Part shown: positions 15,374-26,080 of the stretch, in pieces
Numbering within the stretch: position 1 is the first letter of the stretch
How the letters are laid out: each line of letters opens with the position of its first letter
Assembly (NCBI GenBank): GCA_013822265.1
Contig: PNKD01000022.1
Location: 1 to 43,132 of the forward strand
DNA: 43,132 nt
Source: Leptothrix sp. (in: b-proteobacteria)
GTDB lineage: Bacteria; Pseudomonadota; Gammaproteobacteria; Burkholderiales; Burkholderiaceae_C
Direction: 5' to 3'
Program-made: the position numbers and the translations under genes
The notes under the pieces: generated by a model
Seen by the model: the letters and a program-made list of their open reading frames with translations, nothing else
What the model was told of the DNA's origin: nothing
Database searches by the model: none

Positions 15374-16111
15374 ATGAGCAAGAAAGTGGCCTACGTGACC
15401 GGCGGCATGGGTGGCATCGGTACCGCAATCTGCCAGAGGCTGGCCAAGGAAGGCTTCAGCGTCGTCGCCGGCTGCGGCCCCAGCCGCGACTTCAACAAGT
15501 GGCTGGACGAGCAGAAGGCACTGGGCTACGAGTTCCACGCCTCGGTGGGCAACGTCGCCGACTGGCAAAGCACGGTGGAAGCCTTCACCAAGGCGCGCGA
15601 GGCCTATGGCGCCATCGACGTGCTGGTGAACAACGCCGGCATCACGCGCGACCGCATGTTCCTGAAGATGACGCCCGAAGACTGGCACGCCGTCATCGAC
15701 ACCAACCTCAACAGCATGTTCAACGTCACCAAGCAGGTGGTGCCGGGCATGATCGAGAAGGGCTGGGGCCGCATCATCCAGATCAGCTCGGTCAACGGCG
15801 AGAAGGGCCAGGCCGGCCAGACCAACTACTCGGCCGCCAAGGCCGGCATGCACGGCTTCACGATGGCGCTGGCGCAAGAGCTGGCGGCCAAGGGCGTGAC
15901 CGTGAATACCGTGAGCCCGGGCTACATCGGTACCGACATGGTCCGCGCCATCAAGCCCGAGGTGCTGGAGAAGATCGTCGCCACCATCCCCGTCAAGCGC
16001 CTGGGCACGCCCGAGGAGATCGGCTCCATCTGCGCCTGGCTGGCAGGGCCCGACTCGGGTTTCACCACGGGCGCCGAAATCAGCTGCAACGGCGGCCTGC
16101 ACATGGGGTGA
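15374..16111 (+). CDS. phaB: Acetoacetyl-CoA reductase PhaB
   Basis: PhaB reduces acetoacetyl-CoA to (R)-3-hydroxybutyryl-CoA with NADPH, supplying monomer to PhaC. This short-chain dehydrogenase of 245 residues has the dinucleotide loop TGGMGGIG (9-16), NNAG (86-89) and the catalytic set Ser139, Tyr152 and Lys156 (NYSAAKAG). The sequence is close in layout to the Cupriavidus enzyme, including VTVNTVSPGYIGTDMV. A good Shine-Dalgarno (aaggag) sits before ATG 15374. The 158-bp gap after phaC has a TTGACC hexamer at 15319 but no matching -10, so whether phaB has its own promoter is open. Confidence 0.96.
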   Translation: MSKKVAYVTGGMGGIGTAICQRLAKEGFSVVAGCGPSRDFNKWLDEQKALGYEFHASVGNVADWQSTVEAFTKAREAYGAIDVLVNNAGITRDRMFLKMTPEDWHAVIDTNLNSMFNVTKQVVPGMIEKGWGRIIQISSVNGEKGQAGQTNYSAAKAGMHGFTMALAQELAAKGVTVNTVSPGYIGTDMVRAIKPEVLEKIVATIPVKRLGTPEEIGSICAWLAGPDSGFTTGAEISCNGGLHMG

Positions 16112-16233
16112 GCCCGGGCGCGCGCCGCCGGCAGGCGGTGCGCGCCTGGCGAACGCCTGGCCGCCATTTCACGTGGGCCGGCTGAGGACGAACACCCGGG
16201 TGCGATCTTCCGCAGGCCCGCGGCCGGCCGCCT

Positions 16234-16443
16234 TCAGCCTTCCATGATGTACTTGATCACCGACTTGGCGACGTAGCCCACGAGGCCGAAACCCAGTGCC
16301 AGCAGCAGGATGAAGGTGCCGAACTTGCCGGCCTTGGACTCGCGTGCCAGCTGCAGGATGATGAAGACCATGTAGAGCATGAACGCGCCGACCCCGAAGG
16401 TCAGCCCGAACTGCGCAATCTGCTCTTCGCTGTAGCCGAACAT
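16234..16443 (-). CDS. DUF2788 family small membrane protein
   Basis: The 69-residue product begins MFGYSEEQIAQFGLTFGVG, which fits the DUF2788 family as I know it. It has two membrane helices: FMLYMVFIILQLA (about 21-33) and FGTFILLLALGFGLVGYVA (about 41-59), separated by a basic loop RESKAGK. Its function is unknown. ATG 16443 overlaps the stop of the upstream DUF2189 gene as TGATG, so the two are translationally coupled. Confidence 0.82.
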   Translation of the reverse strand: MFGYSEEQIAQFGLTFGVGAFMLYMVFIILQLARESKAGKFGTFILLLALGFGLVGYVAKSVIKYIMEG

Positions 16444-17228
16444 CAACGTGTACCCGGTTCGTCGGGCTGCACCAGGTCGCGGTAGGCGTGCCAGCTGGCG
16501 TGCGCCAGCCAGGGCACCACGACGATCAGGCCGATCATGAAGGTGGCCATGCCGATGAGCGTGAGCGTGAGCAGCAGCGTGGCCCACAGCGCCATCGCCA
16601 GCGGGCTGGCCAGCGCCGCGCCGACGCTGGTGGTGACGGCGGTGAGCACGCCCTCCTGCCGGTCGAGCAGCATCGGTATGGCGACGACGCTGCTGGCGAA
16701 CATCGGCGCGGCCAGCACGCTGCCCAGCATCAGCCAGATCTCGAACAGGTGGCCCTGCTCGTCGAGCACGACGACGCGCAGGAAGTCGAGTGGGCTGTTC
16801 ACCGGCGCGGCGGCGAAACGCGTGATCAGCGACGCCGAGGTCAGCACCCACCCGGTGCCGGCCACTGCCAGCAGCAGGCCGAAGACCACCATGCGGTGGT
16901 CGCGCGGCTTCCAGGCTGCCAGCGCCAGGGCCAGGTTGCCGCGCCGGCCTTGCTCGAGCGCGCGGCTGACGGCATACAGGCCCGTGGCCAGCAGCGGCGC
17001 GACGAGCAGGAAGCCGCTGAAGCTGCCCGCCAGCAGCCAGAAGCGGTTGCCGGCCAGCGCCAGCAGCCCGGCGCCGAACAACGCGGCCGCGAGGCCGTGC
17101 ACCAGCCCAGGCAGCGGGCAGCGCAGCAGATCGACCCAGCCGCGCGCCAGCCACACCCAGGGGCGGCTCGGCGGGACGGCGCGGACGCGGGGGCCACGGC
17201 GGGGCGGGTGGTCGTTGGGCGGGGTCAT
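16443..17228 (-). CDS. DUF2189 family membrane protein
   Basis: This 261-residue polytopic protein has about six hydrophobic segments, for example LVHGLAAALFGAGLLALAG, FWLLAGSFSGFLLVAPLLA, MVVFGLLLAVAGTGWVLTS and the closing FMIGLIVVVPWLAHASWHAY. The terminal WLAHASWHAYRDLV is the conserved DUF2189 end. A short Pro/Arg-rich cytoplasmic N-terminus precedes the first helix. ATG 17228 is chosen because the upstream frame is antisense to mnmH. It is coupled by a TGATG overlap to the DUF2788 gene. Function is unknown; family context in other bacteria has linked it to cytochrome oxidase-related loci, which is not seen here. Confidence 0.83.
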   Translation of the reverse strand: MTPPNDHPPRRGPRVRAVPPSRPWVWLARGWVDLLRCPLPGLVHGLAAALFGAGLLALAGNRFWLLAGSFSGFLLVAPLLATGLYAVSRALEQGRRGNLALALAAWKPRDHRMVVFGLLLAVAGTGWVLTSASLITRFAAAPVNSPLDFLRVVVLDEQGHLFEIWLMLGSVLAAPMFASSVVAIPMLLDRQEGVLTAVTTSVGAALASPLAMALWATLLLTLTLIGMATFMIGLIVVVPWLAHASWHAYRDLVQPDEPGTR

Positions 17229-17314
17229 CGGCAGGTTCCGGGCGGCAGCGGTGTCAGTGTAGGCAAGTCGTGGGCGTGGCCCGCAGGTGCGCCGCAGCGA
17301 TGGGCGGTGCCTGA

Positions 17315-18370
17315 TCAGGCGGCCAGCAGCTGCACGGCGGCGGTGTCGAGCGTGGCCTCGGCGCCATCTGCCAGCACCACGGGCGTGGCCGATGCGAACC
17401 CTGCGAAGTTGCGCTGCATCGACTTCTCGTAGACCGGGTCGTAGTGCAGCGTCAGCAGCTCCTGCACCACGCCGGCGATGCGGCCGGCGCGCGCTTCGGC
17501 CTGCCAGCGGTCGACGACCTCGCCACCGCGCAGCTCGCGCAGCGCGTCGAGCCGGGTGCAGAAACTCTCGACGTCGTCGACGAAATGGGCATAGTCCTGC
17601 ATCAGGAACTCGACACGCGCCGGCAGCGGCATCTGCAGTTGCAGGCACGGCGCGGCGCGCATGCGCTCGAGCAGGCGCTCGGGCACGCGCAGCCGGCCGA
17701 TGGTGCGGCTCTCGCCTTCGACGAACACCGGCCGGGTGGCGTCCAGACCCCGCAGCGCCTGCCACACCGCCGTCTCGAAGGCCTTCTGCGACGGCTGCGG
17801 CTGGCCGGGCAGCGGGCCGAGCACGCTGCCGCGGTGGCTGGCCAGCGCCTCGAGGTCGAGCACCTGCGCGCCGCGTGCGGCCAGCGCCTGCAGCAGGCGG
17901 CTCTTGGCGCTGCCGGTGCGGCCGCACAGCACGCGCCAGTCGAACCGGGCGGGCAGGGTCTCGAGTTCGACCAGCACGGCGCGGCGGAATTCGCGGTAGC
18001 CGCCTTCGAGCACGCAGACCGCGAAGCCGATCTGGTCGAGCACCAGCGACAGCGAACCCGAACGCTGACCGCCGCGCCAGCAGTAGACCAGCGGCTTCCA
18101 GCCCCTGGGCCGGGCCATGGCGTGGCTCTCGATGAGCGCGGCGATGTTGCGCGCCGCCATCGCCGCGCCGCGCTTGCGCGCGTCGAAGGGCGAGGCCTGC
18201 TTGTACTCGGTGCCGATCTCGGCGCGCTGGGTGTCGTCGAGCACCGGCCAGTTGACGGCGCCGGGCAGGTGGTCTTCGGCGAACTCGCTCTCGCTGCGCG
18301 CGTCGATGATGGCGTCGAAGGCGTCGAGCCGCGCGATGGCGTCGACGGCGGCCGTGCGGCGCAGGCTCAT
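17315..18370 (-). CDS. mnmH: tRNA 2-selenouridine synthase
   Basis: MnmH (SelU, YbbB) replaces sulfur with selenium in 2-thiouridine at the wobble position of tRNAs for Lys, Glu and Gln, by way of a geranylated intermediate. The 351-residue product has an N-terminal rhodanese domain with catalytic Cys97 in VYCWRGGQRSGS and a P-loop GRTGSAKS (150-157) in the C-terminal half. FDAIIDARSESEFAEDHLPGAVNWPV is the typical opening. The reaction needs selenophosphate from SelD, whose gene is not in the window. It starts 19 bases after the glnD stop, suggesting co-transcription with map-glnD. Confidence 0.93.
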   Translation of the reverse strand: MSLRRTAAVDAIARLDAFDAIIDARSESEFAEDHLPGAVNWPVLDDTQRAEIGTEYKQASPFDARKRGAAMAARNIAALIESHAMARPRGWKPLVYCWRGGQRSGSLSLVLDQIGFAVCVLEGGYREFRRAVLVELETLPARFDWRVLCGRTGSAKSRLLQALAARGAQVLDLEALASHRGSVLGPLPGQPQPSQKAFETAVWQALRGLDATRPVFVEGESRTIGRLRVPERLLERMRAAPCLQLQMPLPARVEFLMQDYAHFVDDVESFCTRLDALRELRGGEVVDRWQAEARAGRIAGVVQELLTLHYDPVYEKSMQRNFAGFASATPVVLADGAEATLDTAAVQLLAA

Positions 18371-18389
18371 CGGCCAGCCTGCCGCGCCA

Positions 18390-21071
18390 TCACACCCCGG
18401 CCGCCACGGCGTCGAGCAGCTCGCTCTCGATGCGCAGCTGCGCGCGGCTCTTCTGCAGCTCGGGGCCGTCGACGAGGAAGGTGTCCTCGACCCGCTCGCC
18501 CAGCGTCGTCACCTTGGCCAGCTGCAGGTTGATGTGGTGGCTGGCGAGCACGCGCGCAATGGCGTAGAGCAGGCCCGAGCGGTCGCTGGCCGAGACCGTG
18601 AGCAGCCAGTGCTGGGCCCGCTCGTCGGGCGCCAGCGAGACGCGCGGCGTGACCGGGAAGCTGCGCACCCGGCGCGAGACGCGGCCGCTGCGCGGCTCGG
18701 GCAACGGGCCCTCGCTGGCCAGCGCCAGCGCGGCCTGGGTCTCGACGAGCGAGATCAGGTCGCGGTACTTGAGCTCGGCATCGGCGCCGCCGCCGAGGTC
18801 GGGCCAGTGGTGGGTGGCCACGACCTGGAAGGTGTCGAGCGCGTAACCCGCGCGCGTGGTGTGGATTTTGGCGTCGAGGATGCTGAAGCCGGCGCTGTCG
18901 AAGTAGCCGCAGATGCGCGCGAAGAGGTCGCGCCGGTCGGGCGAGTAGACCAGCACCTGCAGGCCGTCGCCCACCGTGCTGGCGCGGGCGCGCACGATGG
19001 GCACGCGGGTCTCGATGTGGCGCCACAGCGAGCGTGCGTGCCAGGCGATGTCGGCGGCGTCGTGGCGCGCGAAATAGCCCACGTCAAGCGTCTCCCACAG
19101 CGGCACCTCGGTGCCGGGCAGGGCCGAGTGCAGCGCCAGGTTCTGGCGCGCCTCGGTCTTGCGCGCCTCGATCTCGGCGGCGCCGTTGGGCTGCGCGCCG
19201 CCGAGCGCGCGCAGCGTGGTGCGGTACAGGTCCTCGAGCAGCTTGCCCTTCCAGGCGTTCCAGACCCGCGGGCTGGTGCCGCGGATGTCGGCTACCGTCA
19301 GCAGGTACAGCGCGGTCAGCCGGCGCGGCGTGCCCACCAGGCGCGCGAAGTTCGCGATGACGTCGGCGTCGGCGAGGTCTTCCTTCTGCGCCACGCGGCT
19401 CATCGTCAGGTGGTGCTGCACCAGGAATTCGATGAGCTGGGAGTGCTCGCGCGAGATGCCGTGGGCGCGGCAGAAGCGGCGCGCCTCGACCGTGCCGAGG
19501 TCGGAGTGGTCGCCGCCCCGGCCCTTGGCGATGTCGTGGAACAGCGCGGCCACGTACAGCAGCCAGGGGGTGTCCCACTGGCCCGCGAGCTGGCTGCAGA
19601 AGGGGTACTCGTGTGCATGCTCGGGGATGAAGAAGCGGCGCATGTTGCGCACCACCATCATGATGTGCTGGTCGACCGTGTAGACGTGGAACAGGTCGTG
19701 CTGCATGCGCCCGACGATGCGCCTGAACACCCACAGGTAGCGGCCCAGCACGCTGGTCTGGTTCATCAGGCGCAGCGCGTGCGTCTGCCCGCCGGGCTGC
19801 TGCAGCACGGCCAGGAAGAGCGCGCGGTTCGCGGGGTCGCGCCGCCAGGCCGCCGTCATCACCGCGCGCGCGTTGTACAGCGCCCGCAGCGTGCGCGCGC
19901 TCAGGCCCTTGAGGCCCGGCGTCTGCTGGAACACGACGAAGGTCTCCAGGATCGCGTGCGGCTGCTCCTGGTAGAGATCGTCGCTGGCCACTTCGAGCAT
20001 GCCGGCGCGGTCGAAGAAGCGCTCGTTGATCGGGCGCATCGGCGCGTTGGCCGAGCCGTTGACGTGCTCCTCGATGTTGAGCATCAGGATCTGGTTGAGC
20101 TGCGCCACCGCCTTGGCCGCCCAGTAGTAGTGCCGCATCAGCACTTCCGAGCTGCGCTGCTCTTTCGTGGCCTTGAAGCCGAAGCTCTCGGCGGTGGCGG
20201 TCTGCAGGTCGAACACCAGCCGGTCCTCGCGCCGCCGGGCCACCAGATGCAGCCGGGCGCGGATGAGCTTCAGCATGCCCTCGTGGCGCCGCAGCTGGCG
20301 CGCCTCGAAGGGCGTGATGAGGCCTCTGGCGGCCAGTTCGCCCCAGGTGCGGCCCAGGCCCGCGGCACGCGCCACCCAGATCACGACCTGCAGGTCGCGC
20401 AGCCCGCCCGGGCTCTCCTTGCAGTTGGGCTCCAGCGAGTAGGGCGTGCCTTCGTACTTGACGTGGCGCTGCTGCATCTCCAGCGTCTTGGCGCGCAGGA
20501 AGGCGCGCGCATCGACGGCGGCGTCGTGGGCCGCGACGAACTGCCTGAACAGCCGCCGCGCGCCGCACAACTGGCGCGCCTCGAGCAGCGCGGTCTGCAC
20601 GGTGACGTCGCGCGCCGACTCGGACAGGCATTCGTCGACGGTGCGCACCGACGAGCCGATCTCCAGGCCCACGTCCCAGCAGGCGGTGACGAAGCGGCCC
20701 ACGGCAGCGCTCGTCTCCTCGTCCGGAACGCAAGTCGTGTCCGTGGCGTCCGGGCGGGCCGGCGCGGCCGGCAGCAGCACCAGCACGTCGACGTCGGAAT
20801 ACGGGAACAGTTCGCCGCGGCCATAACCACCGACGGCGATCAGGGCGGCGCCGGCGGGCATGCCGGCTTGGACCCACAGCGCGCACAGCGTGGCGTCGAC
20901 ATGGCGCGCCAGCGCCTTGACCAGGCGCGCGGCCGCCGGCGCCGTGGCACGCGCGGCACCGAACCGCGCCAGCAGCGCCGCCTTGCCTTCACGCAGGTGC
21001 GCGCGCTGCGCCGCCACGCCGCCGCATGGCGGCTCGACGGCGGGGCCGACGGCTGCGGCCTCGGGGGGCAT
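18390..21071 (-). CDS. glnD: Bifunctional [protein-PII] uridylyltransferase/uridylyl-removing enzyme
   Basis: GlnD senses glutamine and adds or removes UMP on PII proteins, setting nitrogen assimilation. At 893 residues it has full length. Domains in order: nucleotidyltransferase with [15 protein letters not shown] (81-95), a helical linker, an HD phosphohydrolase region with [18 protein letters not shown] (about residues 500-517), and two ACT domains near the C-terminus ([19 protein letters not shown] and [19 protein letters not shown]). ATG 21071 gives a short Ala/Pro-rich lead. It begins five bases after the map stop; map-glnD is a common betaproteobacterial arrangement. Confidence 0.96.
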   Translation of the reverse strand: MPPEAAAVGPAVEPPCGGVAAQRAHLREGKAALLARFGAARATAPAAARLVKALARHVDATLCALWVQAGMPAGAALIAVGGYGRGELFPYSDVDVLVLLPAAPARPDATDTTCVPDEETSAAVGRFVTACWDVGLEIGSSVRTVDECLSESARDVTVQTALLEARQLCGARRLFRQFVAAHDAAVDARAFLRAKTLEMQQRHVKYEGTPYSLEPNCKESPGGLRDLQVVIWVARAAGLGRTWGELAARGLITPFEARQLRRHEGMLKLIRARLHLVARRREDRLVFDLQTATAESFGFKATKEQRSSEVLMRHYYWAAKAVAQLNQILMLNIEEHVNGSANAPMRPINERFFDRAGMLEVASDDLYQEQPHAILETFVVFQQTPGLKGLSARTLRALYNARAVMTAAWRRDPANRALFLAVLQQPGGQTHALRLMNQTSVLGRYLWVFRRIVGRMQHDLFHVYTVDQHIMMVVRNMRRFFIPEHAHEYPFCSQLAGQWDTPWLLYVAALFHDIAKGRGGDHSDLGTVEARRFCRAHGISREHSQLIEFLVQHHLTMSRVAQKEDLADADVIANFARLVGTPRRLTALYLLTVADIRGTSPRVWNAWKGKLLEDLYRTTLRALGGAQPNGAAEIEARKTEARQNLALHSALPGTEVPLWETLDVGYFARHDAADIAWHARSLWRHIETRVPIVRARASTVGDGLQVLVYSPDRRDLFARICGYFDSAGFSILDAKIHTTRAGYALDTFQVVATHHWPDLGGGADAELKYRDLISLVETQAALALASEGPLPEPRSGRVSRRVRSFPVTPRVSLAPDERAQHWLLTVSASDRSGLLYAIARVLASHHINLQLAKVTTLGERVEDTFLVDGPELQKSRAQLRIESELLDAVAAGV

Positions 21072-21076
21072 GGTGC

Positions 21077-21952
21077 TCAGGAGGTGGCCAGCACCGGCGG
21101 CGCCAGGCGGGCGGCCGCGGCGTTGCCGTAACCCGCGGTCGCGAACGCCGGCGGCGGCGGGCTGCCGGCGCTGACCGTCAGCACCTCGTAGCCCGTGTCG
21201 GTGACGAGCACGGTGTGCTCCCACTGCGCCGACAGGCTGCGGTCGCGCGTGACGATGGTCCAGCCGTCGTAGGGACGGTTGCCGCGGCGGTCTTCCTTGA
21301 TGTCGCGCTTGCCGGCGTTGATCATGGGCTCGATGGTGAAGATCATGCCCGGGACAAGTTCCTCGAGCGTGTTCGGGCGGCCGTAGTGCAGCACCTGCGG
21401 TTCCTCGTGGAAACGCGCGCCGACGCCGTGGCCGCAGAACTCGCGCACCACCGAGAAGCCCGCGCCCTCGGCGAAGTACTGGATGGCGTGGCCGATGTCG
21501 CCCAGGCGCGCGCCGGGCTTGACCTTGACGATGCCTTTCCACATGGCGTCGAAGGTGATCTGGCACAGGCGCCTGGCCGCGATGCTGCCTTCGCCGACGA
21601 TGTACATGCGGCTGTTGTCGCCGTGCCAGCCATCCTTGATGACGGTGACGTCGATGTTGACGATGTCGCCGTTTTTCAGCGGCCGGTCGTCGGGGATGCC
21701 GTGGCACACGACGTCGTTCAGCGACGAACACAGCGACGCCGGGTAGGCCGGATAGCCCGGCGGCTGGTAGCCCAGCGTGGCCGGGACGCCACCCTGCACG
21801 TGCACCATGTGGTCGTGCGCCAGGCGGTCGAGTTCAAGCGTGGTGACGCCGGCGCGCACGTGCGGCGCCAGCATGTCCAGCACTTCGCTGGCCAGCCGGC
21901 CAGCCAGGCGCATGCCGTCGATCTCGGCGGCGGTCTTGATGGGGATGGGCAT
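21077..21952 (-). CDS. map: Type I methionine aminopeptidase
   Basis: Map removes the N-terminal methionine from nascent proteins using two divalent metals. The 291-residue product shows the metal ligands in [19 protein letters not shown] (two Asp), [14 protein letters not shown] (His), FTIEPMI (Glu) and WEHTVLVT (Glu). The N-terminal [21 protein letters not shown] is typical. The C-terminus runs about 25 residues past the usual end as an Ala/Pro-rich tail. It leads the map-glnD-mnmH cluster. A GATAAT hexamer (minus strand, 21959-21964) lies only six bases before ATG, so the mRNA may be leaderless; no -35 or ribosome-binding site is obvious. Confidence 0.95.
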   Translation of the reverse strand: MPIPIKTAAEIDGMRLAGRLASEVLDMLAPHVRAGVTTLELDRLAHDHMVHVQGGVPATLGYQPPGYPAYPASLCSSLNDVVCHGIPDDRPLKNGDIVNIDVTVIKDGWHGDNSRMYIVGEGSIAARRLCQITFDAMWKGIVKVKPGARLGDIGHAIQYFAEGAGFSVVREFCGHGVGARFHEEPQVLHYGRPNTLEELVPGMIFTIEPMINAGKRDIKEDRRGNRPYDGWTIVTRDRSLSAQWEHTVLVTDTGYEVLTVSAGSPPPPAFATAGYGNAAAARLAPPVLATS

Positions 21953-21976
21953 CGGTCGATTATCCCACCCGGCCCC

Positions 21977-21982
21977 TAAAAT
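21977..21982 (+). promoter_or_regulatory. Likely -10 element of purL
   Basis: TAAAAT lies 41 bases before the purL ATG, in the 71-bp divergent region shared with map. It matches sigma-70 in five of six positions. No convincing -35 is visible 15-18 bases upstream. No PurR-type operator was recognised. Confidence 0.45.
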
Positions 21983-22023
21983 CGCTGTCTCCCACTCTCT
22001 CGCCGGAAATCAGCCGGGACCGC

Positions 22024-25000
22024 ATGAGCGCCACGCCCCTCCATCCAGTGCACTTCGAGGGCGGCGACGCGCTCTCCGCCTTTCGCGCCCAGGCCCTGCT
22101 GGCGCAGTTGCAGGGGGTCTGTGCACGCATCACCGGCGTGGCGGCACGCTTCGTCCACTGGGCGGCCTTCGAGGGCGCGCCGCAGCGCGCCGATCTCGAC
22201 AAGCTGCAGGCGCTGCTGCAGTACGGCGATGGCTACGACGGGCCGGTCGACGGCGAACTCGTGGTCGTGATGCCGCGCCTGGGCACGGTGTCGCCGTGGG
22301 CCAGCAAGGCCAGCGACATCGCGCGCAACTGTGGCGTCGGCGCTGCGGGCGGCCGCGGCGCGCCGCTGCATCGTGTCGAGCGCGTCACCGAGTACCGTCT
22401 GGCGCTGCAGAGCCCGCTGCTGGGCGCGGCCAAGCCGCTGTCGGCCGACGAGCGTGCGGCCGTGGCGCTGCTGCTGCACGACCGCATGACCGAGAGCTTG
22501 GCCTTCGAGCGCGAGGCCGCCACGCATCTCTTCGACGTGCAGGCGGCCGCACCCCTGGTGCATGTCGACGTGCTGGGCGCGGGCCCTGAAGGCGCAAGGA
22601 CGGCACTGGCGGCGGCCAACGCCGAGTTCGGCCTGGCGCTGTCCGACGACGAGATCGACTACCTCGTCACGGCCTTCACGCGCCTGGGCCGCAACCCCAG
22701 CGACGTCGAGCTGATGATGTTCGCGCAGGCCAACAGCGAACACTGCCGCCACAAGATCTTCAACGCCCGCTTCACCATCGACGGCATCGAAGAGCCGCTG
22801 TCGATGTTCGGCATGATCCGCCATACCGAGAAAACCTCACCGCAGCACACGGTGGTGGCCTACGACGACAACGCCGCGGTGATGGAAGGCGGGCCGGTGC
22901 AGCGCTGGCTGCCGCAGGGCTTCACCAACGCCCCCGCCTACGGGCCGCGCGACGAAGTGGCGCATGTGCTGATGAAGGTGGAGACGCACAACCACCCCAC
23001 CGCGATCAGCCCCTACCCTGGTGCCAGCACGGGCGCGGGCGGCGAGATCCGCGACGAGGGCGCCACCGGCCGCGGCGCCAGGCCCAAGGCCGGCGTCACC
23101 GGCTTCAGCGTCGGCAACCTCTACCTGCCCGGCACCGACGAGCCCTGGGAGCGCGACGCCTTCGGCCGGCCGGGCCACATCGCCAGCGCGCTGCAGATCA
23201 TGACCGAGGGCCCACTGGGCGGCGCGGCCTTCAACAACGAGTTCGGCCGGCCCAACCTGGGCGGCTACTTCCGCGTCTTCGAGATGCCGGTGGCCGGCGT
23301 GCAGCGCGGCTACCACAAGCCCATCATGATCGCCGGCGGCTTGGGGCAAATCAGCGCCGGCCAGGTGAAGAAGCTGCCCTTCGGCCCCGGCACGCTGCTG
23401 GTGCAGCTGGGCGGCCCGGGCATGCGCATCGGCATGGGCGGCGGCGCCGCCAGCAGCATGGCCGCGGGCACCAACACCGCGGCGCTCGATTTCGACAGCG
23501 TGCAGCGCGGCAACCCCGAGATCCAGCGCCGCGCGCAGGAGGTCATCAACCACTGCTGGGCGCTGGGGGAGCTGAACCCGGTGCTGGCCATCCACGACGT
23601 CGGTGCCGGCGGCATCAGCAACGCCTTCCCCGAACTCGTCGACGGCGCCGGGCAGGGCGCCACCTTCGACCTGCGCAAGGTGCCGCTGGAGGAAACCGGC
23701 CTCGCGCCCAAGGAGATCTGGTGCAACGAGAGCCAGGAGCGCTACGTGCTGGCGGTGCACCCCGACGGCATGCCGCTGCTCGAGCAGATGGCCGCGCGCG
23801 AGCGCTGCCCCTGCACCGTGGTCGGCGTGGCCACCGCCGAGCGTGAGCTGGTGCTCACAGACGGCCCCGGCGGTGAACGTGTCATAGCCATGCCGATGGA
23901 CGTGCTGCTGGGCAAGCCGCCCAAGGTGCACCGCGACGTGCGGCGCGTGACCCGCCACGAGGCGCCGCTGGACCTGACCGGCGTCAAGCTCGAGCAGGTG
24001 GCGCTGGACGTGTTGCGCCACCCCACGGTGGCGAGCAAGCGCTTCCTCGTCACCATCGGCGACCGTACGGTGGGAGGCCTCAACCATCGCGACCCCATGG
24101 TCGGGCCCTGGCAGGTGCCGGTGGCCGACTGCGCGGTGACGCTGGCCGACTTCAGCGGCTTCCGCGGCGAGGCCATGGCCATGGGCGAACGCACGCCGCT
24201 GGCCGCGCTGCACGCGCCGGCCTCGGGCCGCATGGCGGTGGGCGAGGCCATCACCAACCTGCTGGCCGCGCCGATCGAGCTGTCGCGCGTCAAGCTCAGC
24301 GCCAATTGGATGGCGGCCTGCGGCGAGCCCGGCGAAGACGCCGCGCTCTACGACACCGTGCGCGCCGTCGGCCTGGAGCTGTGCCCGGCGCTGGGCATAG
24401 GCATCCCGGTGGGCAAGGACTCGCTGTCGATGAAGACACGCTGGTGCGAAGGCGGTGAAACCAAGCAGGTGACGGCGCCGGTGTCGCTGATCGTCACCGC
24501 CTTCGCGACGCTGGCCGACGTGCGCGGCACGCTGACGCCGCAGCTGCAGCCCGGCGACACGACGCTGGTGCTGGTCGACCTCGGCCAGGGCAGGAAGCGC
24601 ATGGCCGGCAGCATGCTGGCGCAGGTGCTGGGCCGCTTCGGCTGCCAGGAGCAGGACGGCGTGCCCGACCTCGACGAGCCGGCGCTGCTCGAGGGCCTGG
24701 TGGCGGCGGTGAATGCACTGCGAGCGCAGGGCCGCCTGCTGGCCTACCACGACCGCAGCGACGGCGGCCTGTGGGCGGCGGTGTGCGAGATGGCCTTCGC
24801 CGGCCACCTGGGCGTGAGCCTGAACGTCGACATCCTGGTCACCGAAGGCGACGGCATCCAGGACAGCCGCGCCGAATACGGCGACTCGAAGAACTGGGCC
24901 GGCCAGGTCGGCGAGCGCCGCAACGAGCTGACGCTGCGGGCGCTGTTCAACGAGGAGCTCGGCGCCGTGCTGCAGGTGCCCACCGCGGTGCGCAACGAAG

Positions 25001-26055
25001 TCATGGCGACGCTGCGCGCGCACGGCCTGTCGCGCCATGCGCACTTCATCGGCAAGCCCAACGACCGCGGCGTCGTCGAGGTCTGGCGCGACGCCAAGGC
25101 GCAGTACAGCGCGCCGCTGCAGGCCCTGCACCAGCAGTGGGACGAGGTCAGCTGGCGCATCGCGCGCCTGCGCGACAACCCGGCCTGCGCCGACAGCGAA
25201 CACGCCGCCGCCGGCGCCGCCGACGACCCCGGCCTGCACCTGCACCTGAGCTTCGACCCGGCCATCGCGCTGGCGCCGGCGCTGCGCCTGAAGCGGCCGA
25301 AGATCGCCATCCTGCGCGAGCAGGGCGTGAACTCGCAGGTCGAGATGAGCCGCGCCATGCACATGGCCGGCTTCGACACCTTCGACGTCCACATGAGCGA
25401 CCTGCAGGCCGGCCGTGCCCGGCTGGCCGACTACCAGGCCTTGGTGGCCTGCGGCGGCTTCAGCTACGGCGACACGCTGGGCGCCGGCATCGGCTGGGCG
25501 CGCAGCGTCCTGTTCAACCCGCAGCTGGCCGAGCAGTTCGCGGCCTTCTTCAACCGCCCTGACACGCTGGCGCTGGGCGTGTGCAACGGCTGCCAGATGA
25601 TGGCCGCACTGGCGCCGCTGATCCCTGGCGCCCATGACTGGCCCAAGTTCACGCGCAACCGCAGCGAGCAGTTCGAGGCCAGGCTGTCGCTGGTGGAGGT
25701 GCTGGCGAGCCCGAGCCTGTTCTTCACCGGCATGGCCGGCAGCCGGCTGCCCATCGCGGTGGCGCATGGCGAGGGCTTCGCCGACTTCAGCCAGCACGGC
25801 GACGCCGCGCGCGTGCATCGGGCGCTGCGTTTCGTCGACCACCACGGCCGGCCGACCGAGGCCTACCCGATGAACCCCAACGGCAGCCCCGACGGCCTGA
25901 CCGCGGTGACCACGCCCGACGGACGCTTCACGGTGCTGATGCCGCACCCGGAGCGCGTGTTCCGCAACGTGCAGATGAGCTGGAGCGGCGGCGACGTCTC
26001 GGCCGCGAGCCCGTGGCAGCGCATGTTCGACAACGCACGCGCAGCGCTGAGGTAA
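22024..26055 (+). CDS. purL: Phosphoribosylformylglycinamidine synthase (large single-chain form)
   Basis: PurL converts FGAR to FGAM with glutamine and ATP, the fourth step of purine synthesis. The 1343-residue chain is the proteobacterial type that fuses PurS-like, synthetase and glutaminase parts. Seen in order: the N-terminal PurS-like region, [19 protein letters not shown] (about 238-256), [19 protein letters not shown] with the ATP/metal residues, the second synthetase half ([10 protein letters not shown]), and a class I glutaminase with nucleophile Cys1187 in GVCNGCQ and the His1248/Glu1250 pair in AHGEGF. No frameshift or missing active residue is seen. The nitronate monooxygenase-like gene follows after 25 bp. 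Confidence 0.97.
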   Translation: MSATPLHPVHFEGGDALSAFRAQALLAQLQGVCARITGVAARFVHWAAFEGAPQRADLDKLQALLQYGDGYDGPVDGELVVVMPRLGTVSPWASKASDIARNCGVGAAGGRGAPLHRVERVTEYRLALQSPLLGAAKPLSADERAAVALLLHDRMTESLAFEREAATHLFDVQAAAPLVHVDVLGAGPEGARTALAAANAEFGLALSDDEIDYLVTAFTRLGRNPSDVELMMFAQANSEHCRHKIFNARFTIDGIEEPLSMFGMIRHTEKTSPQHTVVAYDDNAAVMEGGPVQRWLPQGFTNAPAYGPRDEVAHVLMKVETHNHPTAISPYPGASTGAGGEIRDEGATGRGARPKAGVTGFSVGNLYLPGTDEPWERDAFGRPGHIASALQIMTEGPLGGAAFNNEFGRPNLGGYFRVFEMPVAGVQRGYHKPIMIAGGLGQISAGQVKKLPFGPGTLLVQLGGPGMRIGMGGGAASSMAAGTNTAALDFDSVQRGNPEIQRRAQEVINHCWALGELNPVLAIHDVGAGGISNAFPELVDGAGQGATFDLRKVPLEETGLAPKEIWCNESQERYVLAVHPDGMPLLEQMAARERCPCTVVGVATAERELVLTDGPGGERVIAMPMDVLLGKPPKVHRDVRRVTRHEAPLDLTGVKLEQVALDVLRHPTVASKRFLVTIGDRTVGGLNHRDPMVGPWQVPVADCAVTLADFSGFRGEAMAMGERTPLAALHAPASGRMAVGEAITNLLAAPIELSRVKLSANWMAACGEPGEDAALYDTVRAVGLELCPALGIGIPVGKDSLSMKTRWCEGGETKQVTAPVSLIVTAFATLADVRGTLTPQLQPGDTTLVLVDLGQGRKRMAGSMLAQVLGRFGCQEQDGVPDLDEPALLEGLVAAVNALRAQGRLLAYHDRSDGGLWAAVCEMAFAGHLGVSLNVDILVTEGDGIQDSRAEYGDSKNWAGQVGERRNELTLRALFNEELGAVLQVPTAVRNEVMATLRAHGLSRHAHFIGKPNDRGVVEVWRDAKAQYSAPLQALHQQWDEVSWRIARLRDNPACADSEHAAAGAADDPGLHLHLSFDPAIALAPALRLKRPKIAILREQGVNSQVEMSRAMHMAGFDTFDVHMSDLQAGRARLADYQALVACGGFSYGDTLGAGIGWARSVLFNPQLAEQFAAFFNRPDTLALGVCNGCQMMAALAPLIPGAHDWPKFTRNRSEQFEARLSLVEVLASPSLFFTGMAGSRLPIAVAHGEGFADFSQHGDAARVHRALRFVDHHGRPTEAYPMNPNGSPDGLTAVTTPDGRFTVLMPHPERVFRNVQMSWSGGDVSAASPWQRMFDNARAALR

Positions 26056-26080
26056 GTCGACCCCCACGAGGAGCCCGCAG

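Noticed and set aside
18117-21131. A 1004-codon plus-strand frame opposite glnD
   Set aside because: Composition is Ala/Arg/Gly/His-rich with no domain; glnD on the other strand is complete.
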